A stretch of 64,000 nt of DNA from Chryseobacterium nakagawai (lineage in GTDB: Bacteria > Bacteroidota > Bacteroidia > Flavobacteriales > Weeksellaceae): contig NZ_LR134386.1 of assembly GCF_900637665.1 (NCBI RefSeq), positions 2,224,501-2,288,500 on the forward strand. The letters run 5' to 3'. A program made the position numbers and the translations under genes. The notes under the pieces are model-generated. The model saw only the letters and a list, made by a program, of their open reading frames with translations, was not told the DNA's origin and searched no databases. How positions within the stretch are numbered: the first letter of the stretch is position 1; every line of letters begins with the position of its first letter. This document shows positions 25,057 through 33,404 of this stretch, in pieces.

Positions 25057-25240
25057 AAATTTAAGAATATGCTAAAATATAAATAAATTTGAAATATATG
25101 TAATGAAATGATCTTTTTTTAAACGAATGTTTGTAAATAATATGGCTTAAGTGATTGTGGAGTTATAAGATTTAGAAATTGAAAAGAGGGTGGGTTATTA
25201 GACATTTTTCATTCATTACTATCTAAGATCCAATATTAAG

Positions 25241-25264
25241 AAGAGCGGGCTAAAGCCCGCTCTT
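25241..25264. repeat. Second copy of the agcgggc palindrome
   Basis: aagagcgggc-taaa-gcccgctctt has 10-bp arms. Its core agcgggc-NNNN-gcccgct also occurs at 6098-6117 with the loop inverted (ttta). It may double as a terminator for the alcohol dehydrogenase gene on the minus strand. Confidence 0.7.
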
Positions 25265-25335
25265 CATTTTAATTTTTATTCATATGCTTTAGCCAGAACT
25301 TAAAGAATAACTCTAAATTTTCAACTTTAAACTTA

Positions 25336-26499
25336 TTAATAGCTCATTTCCACAATCTTGGAAGCATCCTGAGGAGTTAGTTTTTTATATTCCCCAAGTC
25401 CCAACCACTTTCTATCTGTAAAAGCTTTTTCTACCCTTTCAGCAGTTCCTTTATAGTCTTCTGTATATTCTGAAAGTTTGGTTTTGATATGCAGGCTGTG
25501 AAAAAATTCTTCAAGTTTTTTAATTCCTAATTCTGCTTTTTCTTCAGTGCTTCCTTCTTTAATTCCCCATACTCTTTCAGCATATTGAGCCAGTTTTCCC
25601 TTTTTATCCTCAAAGTTGTAACGATAGTGAGAAGGTGCAATGATCGCTAGGGTTCTGGCATGGTCTATACCGAAGTAAGCTGTTAATTCGTGGCCCATAG
25701 CATGTACAGCCCAGTCTGTAATAACTCCTTTCTGAATCAATCCGTTTAATGCCATAGTACAGCACCACATAAAGTTTCCGGCAGCGTCATAGTTGAAATC
25801 ATCAGCCAGTACTTTTGGAGCCGTTTCCTGGAGGCTAATCAGGATGCTTTCTGCAATTCTTTCCTGAAGATCAGCCGAAGATGGGGCGGTCATATATTGC
25901 TCCAACACATGAGTGTAGGCGTCTGTAATTCCGTTTACAATCTGGTTTTTAGGAATAGATCTGATCACTTCAGGATCTAAAACAGAGAATTGTGGGAAAA
26001 GTCCCGGACCTCCTGAAGATAACTTTTCATTGGTTTCTCTTCTGGAAATTACATATCCTGAGTTCATTTCCGAACCGGTTGCAGGAAGGGTTAGAATACT
26101 GCCAAACGGCATTCCTTCCCCTTCAAAAGTTCTTACTTGATTTCTCAGAATATCCCAAGGCTCACCATCATAATGGGCTGCTGCAGAGATGAATTTCGTT
26201 CCGTCAATTACAGATCCGCCACCCACGGCAATAAGATAGTCGATGTTATTTTCCTTGATGAAGCTGATGGCATTAATTAAAACTTCATATTCAGGATTGG
26301 CAGGAACTCCACCGAATTCATAAAGATCATGGTCTTTTAAAGCTTCTTTTACCTGGTCATACACACCATTATTTTTGATGCTTCCACCACCGTAGATCAT
26401 TAATATTTTGGACTCTTTAGGGATTTCATTGGAAATTTTAGCGATTTCGCCCTTTCCGAAAAGTATTTTGGTCGGATTTTTAAACTCGAAATTAAGCAT
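25336..26499 (-). CDS. yqhD: Iron-containing alcohol dehydrogenase, YqhD type (aldehyde reductase)
   Basis: 387 aa, the same length as E. coli YqhD and collinear with it (from memory). YqhD reduces short-chain and lipid-peroxidation aldehydes with NADPH. The Rossmann GGGS is at 37-40, GGGSVIDGTKF at 93-103 and LPATGSEMN at 138-146. The metal ligands fall at D193 and H197 (TDAYTHVLEQ), H266 and H280 (HAMGHELTAYFGIDH). Cytoplasmic. Its neighbour on the same strand upstream is an HxlR-type regulator about 147 nt away; aldehyde or quinone stress could link them, but the operator found lies on the other side of that gene. Confidence 0.9.
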   Translation of the reverse strand: MLNFEFKNPTKILFGKGEIAKISNEIPKESKILMIYGGGSIKNNGVYDQVKEALKDHDLYEFGGVPANPEYEVLINAISFIKENNIDYLIAVGGGSVIDGTKFISAAAHYDGEPWDILRNQVRTFEGEGMPFGSILTLPATGSEMNSGYVISRRETNEKLSSGGPGLFPQFSVLDPEVIRSIPKNQIVNGITDAYTHVLEQYMTAPSSADLQERIAESILISLQETAPKVLADDFNYDAAGNFMWCCTMALNGLIQKGVITDWAVHAMGHELTAYFGIDHARTLAIIAPSHYRYNFEDKKGKLAQYAERVWGIKEGSTEEKAELGIKKLEEFFHSLHIKTKLSEYTEDYKGTAERVEKAFTDRKWLGLGEYKKLTPQDASKIVEMSY

Positions 26500-26645
26500 T
26501 GTTCTAAATTTATTTAACCCAAATTTACGGAATGAAAAGAGAAAATTGAGTTAATGAAATTTTAAAATTGCTATGACTTAATTTCATGAAAGCTATCAAA
26601 TACTTATTTCCCAATCCGGTTTTAATGATAATGGTTTGAGTGTCT

Positions 26646-27056
26646 TTATTTAATCTCATTGGAAAGATAAGTTTTTGCCCTTTTGATGAAAGCCTCTTTA
26701 TCTCTTTTAATATCTTCCAATAATTTTTTTCTTTCCTCGGGAATTATCAGATATTTGTCTCCCCATAGATTGATCTCAACAATAATAGGAATCAGATCAA
26801 TGCCTTTTTCTGTAAGATGGTATAATATCTTCAACTTATTTTCAGGATGATCTTTTTTATCAATAATTCCATTTTCCAATAGATTCTGAAGTCTTGTCGC
26901 CAGAATATTGGATGCTATTTTTTCATCAGCTTTCTGAAGGTCTCCGTAGGTGCATTCTTTATTCAGCATCAGATCACGAATGATTAGCAAAGACCATTTA
27001 TCACCCCATATTTCCAGTGAACAGCTGATAGGACAGTCTGACCTTTTTTTATTCAT
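26646..27056 (-). CDS. HxlR-family winged-helix transcriptional regulator
   Basis: 136 aa. The family opening is present as CPISCSLEIWGDKWSLLIIRDL (about 8-29), then the HTH and wing (TYGDLQKADEKIASNILATRLQNLLENGII) and YHLTEKGIDL. Cys8 and Cys12 are close together; in related YodB/HypR regulators the N-terminal Cys senses electrophiles or disulfide stress, so redox sensing is plausible here. It is divergent from lpd across 100 bp holding a 52-nt palindrome that overlaps its own promoter, implying autoregulation and control of lpd. Confidence 0.88.
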   Translation of the reverse strand: MNKKRSDCPISCSLEIWGDKWSLLIIRDLMLNKECTYGDLQKADEKIASNILATRLQNLLENGIIDKKDHPENKLKILYHLTEKGIDLIPIIVEINLWGDKYLIIPEERKKLLEDIKRDKEAFIKRAKTYLSNEIK

Positions 27057-27068
27057 TATTTTTTATTT

Positions 27069-27076
27069 TAAAAATA
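27069..27076 (-). promoter_or_regulatory. Probable -7 box of the HxlR gene
   Basis: Minus-strand TATTTTTA (7 of 8 to TAnnTTTG) ends 12 nt before the ATG and abuts the left arm of the operator, so a bound repressor would block it. Confidence 0.5.
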
Positions 27077-27128
27077 TTACTTGCAAAATGAAAGTATTTA
27101 ATTAAATTTACTTTTATTTTGCAAGTAA
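27077..27128. promoter_or_regulatory. Long inverted repeat, candidate HxlR operator
   Basis: The 20-nt arm at 27077-27096 pairs with 27109-27128 at 19 of 20 positions around a 12-nt AT spacer. The outer 13 bp are perfect (ttacttgcaaaat / attttgcaagtaa) and the inner part is aaagta/tacttt. It overlaps the candidate -7 box of lpd (27126-27133) and abuts that of the regulator. Confidence 0.75.
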
Positions 27129-27156
27129 ATTTAATCATAAATAATTAATAAATCAA

Positions 27157-28557
27157 ATGGAATATTATGACATTGCCGTGATTGGCTCAGGACCCGGAGG
27201 ATATGTTGCAGCGATAAGAAGTGCACAATTAGGTTATAAAACAGTAATTATTGAAAAATATGAAACATTGGGCGGAACCTGTACCAATGTAGGCTGTATC
27301 CCAACAAAGGCTTTGCTGGACAGCACTCATCATTATGCAGAAGCGCATCATACATTTAAAGAACATGGAATTCAACTTGATAAGATTGAGCTAGATTTTG
27401 CCCAGATGTACAAAAGAAAATCTGAAGTAGTAGCTAAAAACACCAGCGGACTTGATTTTTTAATGAGTAAAAATAAAATTACCCGTCTGAAAGGCACCGC
27501 TGGCTTTATCAGTAATACAAATATTAAAGTTGTTAATGAAACAGAATCCAAAGAGATCACTGCCAAAAATTATATTATTGCAACAGGTTCAAAACCTTCA
27601 ACCATTCCAGGAGTGAAAATTGATAAAAAGAGGATTATTACTTCTACAGAAGCTTTATCTCTGAAAGAAAAGCCGAAATCTATGGTTATCATTGGCGGAG
27701 GAGTCATAGGAGTAGAAATGGCTTCCATCTTTAATCGAATTGGGACTCAGGTTATCATTCTTGAATATGCAGATCATTTGATTGCGGGGATGGATCATGA
27801 ATTAGGAAAAGCCCTTCAGAAAATCCTTAAAAAAGAAGGAGTTGATATCCGCTTAGGACAGGCTGTTTATAAAACTGAAAGTTCAGATGCGGAAGCTAAA
27901 GTATTCTTTAAAGATAAAAATGGGACAGAAAATAAATTAGAGGCTGATTATATTCTGGTAGCAGTTGGAAGAAGTCCATACGTAAAAGGATTGGGGTTAG
28001 AAAATACAGATGTACAGCTGGATGATCGTGGATTCATTAAAGTGGATGAAAGCAATCGTACTTCCGTTTCCAATATCTATGCGATAGGGGATGTAATAGG
28101 CGGAGCAATGCTTGCCCATAAAGCGGAAGAAGAAGGTGTTTTGGTAGCAGAAACAATTAACGGACAAAGACATCATATCCATTATGACAGAATTCCATCT
28201 GTGGTATATACCTGGCCGGAAGTAGCATCCGTTGGATACACTGAAGAATATCTAAAAAAGAATAATATAGCTTATCATGTTGGTAAATTTCCGTTTTCAG
28301 CGAGTGCAAGAGCAAGAGCTTCCATGGATACGGATGGGTTTGCAAAAGTATTAGTGGATCCAAAATATGGAGAGGTATTTGGGGTACATATCATCGGAGC
28401 ACGAGCAGCAGATCTGGTTGCTCAGGGGGTAATTGCCCAGGAATATGAGGTGACAGCAGAAGATATGTTCCGTATTTCTTATGCGCATCCAACGTATTCA
28501 GAAACATTGAAAGAAGCGTATCTGATGGCATCAGGACAAGGAGCCATTAATATCTAA
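27157..28557 (+). CDS. lpd: Dihydrolipoyl dehydrogenase
   Basis: 466 aa flavoprotein disulfide reductase that reoxidises lipoamide of 2-oxoacid dehydrogenase or glycine-cleavage complexes. FAD loop GSGPGGY (about 10-16), redox disulfide GGTCTNVGCIPTKALL (Cys about 42 and 47), NAD loop GGGVIGVEMAS (about 180-190), second FAD block AIGDVIGGAMLAHKA (about 310-324), and active His-Glu in YAHPTYSETLKEA at the C-terminus. No E1/E2 gene is near. Divergence from an HxlR regulator with a shared operator suggests this copy is an inducible, stress-linked one rather than the constitutive E3. Confidence 0.93.
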   Translation: MEYYDIAVIGSGPGGYVAAIRSAQLGYKTVIIEKYETLGGTCTNVGCIPTKALLDSTHHYAEAHHTFKEHGIQLDKIELDFAQMYKRKSEVVAKNTSGLDFLMSKNKITRLKGTAGFISNTNIKVVNETESKEITAKNYIIATGSKPSTIPGVKIDKKRIITSTEALSLKEKPKSMVIIGGGVIGVEMASIFNRIGTQVIILEYADHLIAGMDHELGKALQKILKKEGVDIRLGQAVYKTESSDAEAKVFFKDKNGTENKLEADYILVAVGRSPYVKGLGLENTDVQLDDRGFIKVDESNRTSVSNIYAIGDVIGGAMLAHKAEEEGVLVAETINGQRHHIHYDRIPSVVYTWPEVASVGYTEEYLKKNNIAYHVGKFPFSASARARASMDTDGFAKVLVDPKYGEVFGVHIIGARAADLVAQGVIAQEYEVTAEDMFRISYAHPTYSETLKEAYLMASGQGAINI

Positions 28558-28573
28558 TGCTAAATACTTTAAA

Positions 28574-28616
28574 TTGCCATGAATGCCTTTTGCAAATGTA
28601 AAGGCATTCGTGGCAA
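28574..28616. terminator. Long-stem bidirectional terminator
   Basis: A 17-bp stem (ttgccatgaatgccttt/aaaggcattcgtggcaa, one T-G wobble) with a 9-nt loop and a six-A/T flank between the convergent lpd and the secreted protein gene. Confidence 0.8.
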
Positions 28617-28662
28617 AAAATAACATATATTTTTGTGAAAAAATGGGGGTATATTATAAAAG

Positions 28663-29268
28663 CTATAAAATGGTACAATCTTCACTTTTTGAATAAATAC
28701 CCTTGCTTTTGGCTTCCAGTTTTCCTGTCTTTCTATTGATCTTAATTAAAAATGATTCCTTAGTCACAGGACAGCCTTTAGTCTGTAAAGCGTACAGTGA
28801 AATAAATTGGTCTTCAATTTTATAAGACCCTGTAAAACGGTTTTGCGTATCAATAGAGTAACCATACGTCTTAGCCATTAAAATGGCCTCGGGAAGGTTA
28901 TCAACTGTTCCGATGAAATCCCTTAATTGCTGTTCATTGGAAAAATAAACGGTCCTGTCTTTTTTGCAGGCAAGAATATAGGAAAAGCAATGATTGCCAA
29001 TACATTTCTGAAAGAACCCTTTTTCAGGAGCCGGATCATTAATCGTCATAAAAAGAGGAGCCTGGCTTTCATAGATAATAGCTTTGTCCGGATCATCATC
29101 ATTGGTAAGTACTCTCCAATATTCGTAATCTTTATTGGGAATAACAAAAGGGTAAAGGTATTCTGTGGTATCCAGAATATCCGGGATCTTTTTATAATCA
29201 TCAGGAACCGTGATCTGTGCAGAAAGCAGATTAGTAAGGATCAGGGAAAGCGTGATGATAATTTTCAT
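28663..29268 (-). CDS. Exported hypothetical protein
   Basis: 201 aa with a signal peptide (about 1-18, LLSAQ). The mature part has four Cys (KCIGNHC, ACKK, GCPVTK) plus one near the C-terminus (EDCTIL), and alternating charged and beta-prone stretches. No family is recognised. It lies upstream of the lpd terminator on the minus strand, separated from the deformylase gene by about 64 nt, and may be read through from it. Confidence 0.65.
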   Translation of the reverse strand: MKIIITLSLILTNLLSAQITVPDDYKKIPDILDTTEYLYPFVIPNKDYEYWRVLTNDDDPDKAIIYESQAPLFMTINDPAPEKGFFQKCIGNHCFSYILACKKDRTVYFSNEQQLRDFIGTVDNLPEAILMAKTYGYSIDTQNRFTGSYKIEDQFISLYALQTKGCPVTKESFLIKINRKTGKLEAKSKGIYSKSEDCTIL

Positions 29269-29332
29269 AAAGAAAGGTGTTTTCAGGACAAATTTACGAA
29301 AATTACTGATGCATCTTAATGCCGCAGAAAGA

Positions 29333-29914
29333 TTATAAAAATTTCATTGGATACCCTGTTTTAATATTTCCATTGATGATCTTTTTGAGTTTCGACTCTA
29401 TCATTTTTCTTGTCAGTGATTGTAGGTGATCAATATATAAAACACCCTGTGTATGATCGTACTCATGCTGAATAATTCTAGCCGTTAATCCGGTGAAGGT
29501 TTTGGTTTGTTTGATAAAATCCTGATTAAAATATTCGACAGTGATTTTCCAGGGTCTTTCTACCTTTTGAGACAAACCGGGAATACTTAGGCATCCTTCA
29601 TAATCTTTCCAGGTTTCTTCAGAAGTATCAATGATCCTGGCATTGATGAAAGTTTCTTTGATTCCTTTGTCATTCTTTTCGAAATAGACAAGTTGACCCT
29701 CAGTGTCAAGGTTTTCAAAAGTAATCTGGCTGTCAACGATAAAAAGCTGTAAAGGTTTATTGATCTGAGAAGAGGAGAGGCCGCACCCGTTGGAGTTTTC
29801 CATGGTTTCCCACATGTTGGTAATCAGGTCCTGGGTTTCCGGGCTGTTTTTGTTAATCTGTATACATTTTTGCTTTAAAATGCGGTTGCCATAGGCTACA
29901 ATTGGTAAATTCAT
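29333..29914 (-). CDS. def: Peptide deformylase
   Basis: 193 aa metalloenzyme removing formyl from nascent N-termini. Motif 2 EGCLS (106-110, metal ligand C108) and motif 3 QHEYDH (149-154, ligands H150 and H154, catalytic E151) are intact. Motif 1 is GCGLSSSQ (43-50), where the consensus is GxGLAAxQ: both Ala are Ser while the catalytic Gln stays. The frame reaches a TTG at 29932, but the ATG at 29914 (MNLPIVAYG) matches the usual start. The unusual motif 1 suggests an accessory deformylase rather than the main copy. The next gene upstream is a Crp/Fnr regulator. Confidence 0.9.
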   Translation of the reverse strand: MNLPIVAYGNRILKQKCIQINKNSPETQDLITNMWETMENSNGCGLSSSQINKPLQLFIVDSQITFENLDTEGQLVYFEKNDKGIKETFINARIIDTSEETWKDYEGCLSIPGLSQKVERPWKITVEYFNQDFIKQTKTFTGLTARIIQHEYDHTQGVLYIDHLQSLTRKMIESKLKKIINGNIKTGYPMKFL

Positions 29915-29970
29915 TGAAATACTTTTCTGCAAAGTTCAGCAGAAGACGAAAGATATACAATGAACCTATG

Positions 29971-30537
29971 TTAATTAATGTTTTTGCGGATTCTGCTTAA
30001 AGCCTGCGGAGTAATTCCGATGTAAGAAGCAATATATTTCAGAGGGACACGCTGTAGCAGTTCAGGCTGTTCAGTAAATAGCTTTAAATAACGTTCCTTC
30101 GCGGTAAGTTTCAATAAAGAAAGCTCTCTTTTGCTTTTAGCCAGGAAAAGTTTCTCGGAAGCAAAACGCCCTAAATGATTGCCCACATTGGTTTGACTGT
30201 AGATTTTCTGTAAATCATCAAAAGAAATTTGCCATACCACTGTTTCGGTAAGTGCCTGCATCTCGTATTCAGAAGGAGTTTGGGTAAGGAAAGAATCATA
30301 CGCACAGGTAAACTCCTTTTCAAAACTGAAACTGAAAGTATAACCATATTCATCATCAGGAATATAAAATCTTACCAATCCGGATTCAATAAAAGAAAGA
30401 AATTTTTCCGTATCACCTTGTTGGGTAATGATCTCGTTTTTAGTATATACTTTTCTACGGAAATACCCTGCGATGAATTCCCATTCAGATTCCTGTAGTT
30501 TGACGATTTGCTCGTAATATTCTCTAATATAGCCCAT
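29971..30537 (-). CDS. Crp/Fnr family transcriptional regulator
   Basis: 188 aa from the ATG at 30537 ([10 protein letters not shown]); a longer form from 30576 is possible. The N-terminal cyclic-nucleotide-type beta roll has [18 protein letters not shown] (about 42-59). A dimer helix region follows, then the C-terminal [27 protein letters not shown], with recognition helix TPQALSRIR. There is no Cys cluster, so it is not a classical iron-sulfur Fnr. A promoter box at 30592-30599 fits. Its 3' end lies 39 nt before the deformylase gene's 5' end, so the two may be co-transcribed. Confidence 0.87.
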   Translation of the reverse strand: MGYIREYYEQIVKLQESEWEFIAGYFRRKVYTKNEIITQQGDTEKFLSFIESGLVRFYIPDDEYGYTFSFSFEKEFTCAYDSFLTQTPSEYEMQALTETVVWQISFDDLQKIYSQTNVGNHLGRFASEKLFLAKSKRELSLLKLTAKERYLKLFTEQPELLQRVPLKYIASYIGITPQALSRIRKNIN

Positions 30538-30591
30538 TCTCAAAAAAATGATACAATTGGTAAATGTTATATGCAAAAACTAATTAAGAAT

Positions 30592-30599
30592 CAAAGTTA
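30592..30599 (-). promoter_or_regulatory. Promoter -7 box of Crp/Fnr gene
   Basis: Minus-strand TAACTTTG, a full TAnnTTTG match, placing the transcript start near 30585, about 48 nt before the ATG at 30537. Confidence 0.6.
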
Positions 30600-30758
30600 C
30601 GAAATGTTTAATTGAGAATATAAATAGGAATGATTTATATACAGCTTACTTTCTATGTTAAAAATAAACTGTAATTACCATCACTATTTTTAATTTTAAG
30701 CTTATAATAAAGTTTTTATTTTTTGTCATTTGTCAACTCAACTAATTCCAAAATCGCT

Positions 30759-30766
30759 TACATTTG
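30759..30766 (+). promoter_or_regulatory. ppc promoter -7 box, predicted leaderless mRNA
   Basis: TACATTTG is a full match ending 5 nt before the ATG at 30772. It lies inside the longer open frame, so the upstream start near 30730 cannot be used from this promoter. Confidence 0.7.
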
Positions 30767-30771
30767 TTATT

Positions 30772-33306
30772 ATGAGACACGACCAACGCGCAGAAAAATT
30801 CAGGCAGATCGTGGAGAACAAATTCCAGATCTACAATTCATTATTTATGAGCCTGCCCTATGATAAAATGACAAATATCGGGATGCTGCTTCCTTTTCTT
30901 TATGAGGAAAGCAAAACCGGCTATGATGCAGGGAAGACCCCCGAAGAAATTGTTGAAGAATTTTTTAGAAACCATACGGATCTACAGAACGAGGAGCAGA
31001 AGCTTGAACTGCTTTTTAAGATCATTCAGTATATAGAAAGGCAAGTAGTATTATTCGATAGTATCGAAGATGCTGCATTTCCAAATCTGCACTCAGAAAG
31101 TGATAGCGGAACCATTACCAATCTTTTTGAACGTTCTTTCCAGGATCATAAAATTGAAAAAGTACGTGAGAAACTAAAAGATTTCAGTGTGAAAGTAGTC
31201 TTTACTGCACACCCGACCCAGTTTTATCCAAGTTCAGTACAGAGAATCATTCAGGATCTGAGAGGAGCTATTACCAGTGATTCGGTTACGCAGATCGATA
31301 TGCTTTTACAGCAATTAGGAAAAACCCCTTTTGTGAACAAAGAAAAACCAACTCCTATTGATGAGGCTTTGAGTATTATTTCCTATCTGAGATATGTATA
31401 TTATGATACCATTGGGGAGCTATTTACCAAAATTAAAAAGACTTTTGGAAACGAACATTTTCATCTGCATGAAGATATTATCCAGCTTGGTTTCTGGCCG
31501 GGAGGAGACCGTGACGGAAATCCTTTTGTGACAGCAGATGTTACCAAAAGAGTAGCAGAAGAACTTCGTTCCGCTATTCTGAAATCTTATTACAGTCATT
31601 TGAAATTTATAAGAAGAAGGCTTAGTTTCAGAGGAGTTTCTGAAGTATTGGCAACGTTGAGTGAAGAATTATATACCGCTATTTTTGAGGGAAAAACAAT
31701 TACTGCAGAAACAATTTTAAAGAAAACCAATGAAGCTGAAAAAATACTGATTAATGAACACAATTCATTATTCCTGGATCTTTTGGTGAACTTTAGAGAT
31801 CGTGTGAATATTTTCGGAACTCATTTCGCGACGTTGGATATCCGTCAGGACAGTAGAATTCACCAGAAAGTAATTGATGAGGTTTTTGCAAGAGTATATG
31901 GCAATGAAAAAGCAGATAACGAACAAAAATTCAATAAACTGATTCAGGTTTCAAGGCCTGTAAATGCAGATGATTTTGAAGATATCGTAAAAGATACTTT
32001 ATTAACAGTGTCTCAGGTTTCTGAAATTCAGAATCTGAACGGATTAAGAGGAATGAACCGCTATATTATATCTAATTCTGATGCAGTAAAAGATGTGATG
32101 AATGTTTATGCCTTCTTTAAAATTTGCGGATATCAGGATGAAGATATCAATATGGATATTGTGCCACTTTTTGAAACTATGGAAGGACTTGATAATGCTG
32201 AACATGTAATGAATGAATTGTATCAGAATCCTATCTATAAAAAGCACCTTGAAAGAAGAGGCAATCAACAGACTATTATGCTGGGCTTCTCTGATGGAAC
32301 CAAAGATGGGGGGTATTTAAAAGCCAACTGGGAAATTTATAAAGCTAAAGAAGTTCTGACAAAACTTTCAGAGCAGAATAATATTAAAGTTGTATTTTTT
32401 GATGGCAGAGGCGGACCTCCTGCAAGAGGTGGTGGAAAAACTCACGATTTCTACGCTTCCCAAGGGAAAACAATTGCCAATAATAAAATTGAACTTACGA
32501 TTCAAGGACAGACCATTACGAGTATTTTTGGAAATAAAGAGCAGGCACAATACAATTTTGAACAGTTATTGACAGCAGGAGTTGAAAATGATGTATTCAA
32601 GAATGCTAAAAAAGACCTTACAGAAAAAGAAAGAGCATTGATTATTGAACTGGCCAATATCAGTTATCAGAAATACTCAGACCTGAAGGCTCATCCAATG
32701 TTTGTTCCTTATCTTCAGGAGATGAGTACCTTGGAGTATTATGGGAAAACCAATATCGGAAGCCGTCCATCAAAGAGAGGAAACGGAAGTGAACTGAAGT
32801 TTGAAGACTTAAGAGCTATCCCATTTGTGGGTTCATGGTCACAATTGAAGCAGAATGTTCCCGGATTTTTTGGTTTTGGTTATGCCATGCAGAAGATGAA
32901 GGAGCAAGGAAGGTTTGAAGAAGTAAGAGAATTGTATAGAGGTTCAGACTTCTTTAAGACCTTGGTGTTGAACTCAATGATGAGTATGAATAAGTCTTAC
33001 TTCCCGTTAACTTACTACATCAAAAACAATCCTAAATTTGGAGCTTTCTGGAACATCCTTTTCAATGAATATGAGCTTTCAAAAGAAATTATGTTAGAGT
33101 TGACGGGTTTTAAAATGCTTCAGGAAGAAGATCCATTATCCAGAAAGTCTGTAAAAATCCGTGAAAAGATCGTTCTTCCGTTACTAAGCATTCAACAATA
33201 TGCCCTGATTAAAATTCAGAAAGGAGAGGGAAATAAAGAAGCTTATGAAAAATTAGTAACAAGATCCTTATTTGGAAACATTAATGCAAGCAGGAACTCA
33301 GCTTAA
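30772..33306 (+). CDS. ppc: Phosphoenolpyruvate carboxylase
   Basis: 844 aa. Carboxylates PEP to oxaloacetate, replenishing the TCA cycle. The catalytic His lies in VVFTAHPTQ (H147), the PEP-binding loop is FWPGGDRDGNP (about 241-251), and the mobile loop is FDGRGGPPARGGG with R546. Proteobacterial and plant enzymes have FHGRGG there, so Asp replaces the His. GSRPSKRG (about 663-670) is present. The C-terminus ends NASRNSA rather than the common NTG. The start follows the promoter box at 30759-30766 and drops 14 upstream codons. It stands alone between a divergent regulator and a terminator. Confidence 0.93.
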   Translation: MRHDQRAEKFRQIVENKFQIYNSLFMSLPYDKMTNIGMLLPFLYEESKTGYDAGKTPEEIVEEFFRNHTDLQNEEQKLELLFKIIQYIERQVVLFDSIEDAAFPNLHSESDSGTITNLFERSFQDHKIEKVREKLKDFSVKVVFTAHPTQFYPSSVQRIIQDLRGAITSDSVTQIDMLLQQLGKTPFVNKEKPTPIDEALSIISYLRYVYYDTIGELFTKIKKTFGNEHFHLHEDIIQLGFWPGGDRDGNPFVTADVTKRVAEELRSAILKSYYSHLKFIRRRLSFRGVSEVLATLSEELYTAIFEGKTITAETILKKTNEAEKILINEHNSLFLDLLVNFRDRVNIFGTHFATLDIRQDSRIHQKVIDEVFARVYGNEKADNEQKFNKLIQVSRPVNADDFEDIVKDTLLTVSQVSEIQNLNGLRGMNRYIISNSDAVKDVMNVYAFFKICGYQDEDINMDIVPLFETMEGLDNAEHVMNELYQNPIYKKHLERRGNQQTIMLGFSDGTKDGGYLKANWEIYKAKEVLTKLSEQNNIKVVFFDGRGGPPARGGGKTHDFYASQGKTIANNKIELTIQGQTITSIFGNKEQAQYNFEQLLTAGVENDVFKNAKKDLTEKERALIIELANISYQKYSDLKAHPMFVPYLQEMSTLEYYGKTNIGSRPSKRGNGSELKFEDLRAIPFVGSWSQLKQNVPGFFGFGYAMQKMKEQGRFEEVRELYRGSDFFKTLVLNSMMSMNKSYFPLTYYIKNNPKFGAFWNILFNEYELSKEIMLELTGFKMLQEEDPLSRKSVKIREKIVLPLLSIQQYALIKIQKGEGNKEAYEKLVTRSLFGNINASRNSA

Positions 33307-33352
33307 ATTATCCTTAATAAAGGGATATTCTTAAAAATATACTATATAAAGT

Positions 33353-33379
33353 AAAAAACGGGCTTCAATGCCCGTTTTT
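33353..33379. terminator. Bidirectional terminator after ppc
   Basis: A 10-bp stem (aaaaacgggc/gcccgttttt) with a 6-nt loop and A/T flanks between two convergent genes. Confidence 0.85.
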
Positions 33380-33404
33380 AATTTATAATCAGTTCAAAGA
33401 GAAG

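Noticed and set aside
30730..30771. 14-codon extension of ppc
   Set aside because: It starts at TTG and contains the promoter box at 30759-30766.
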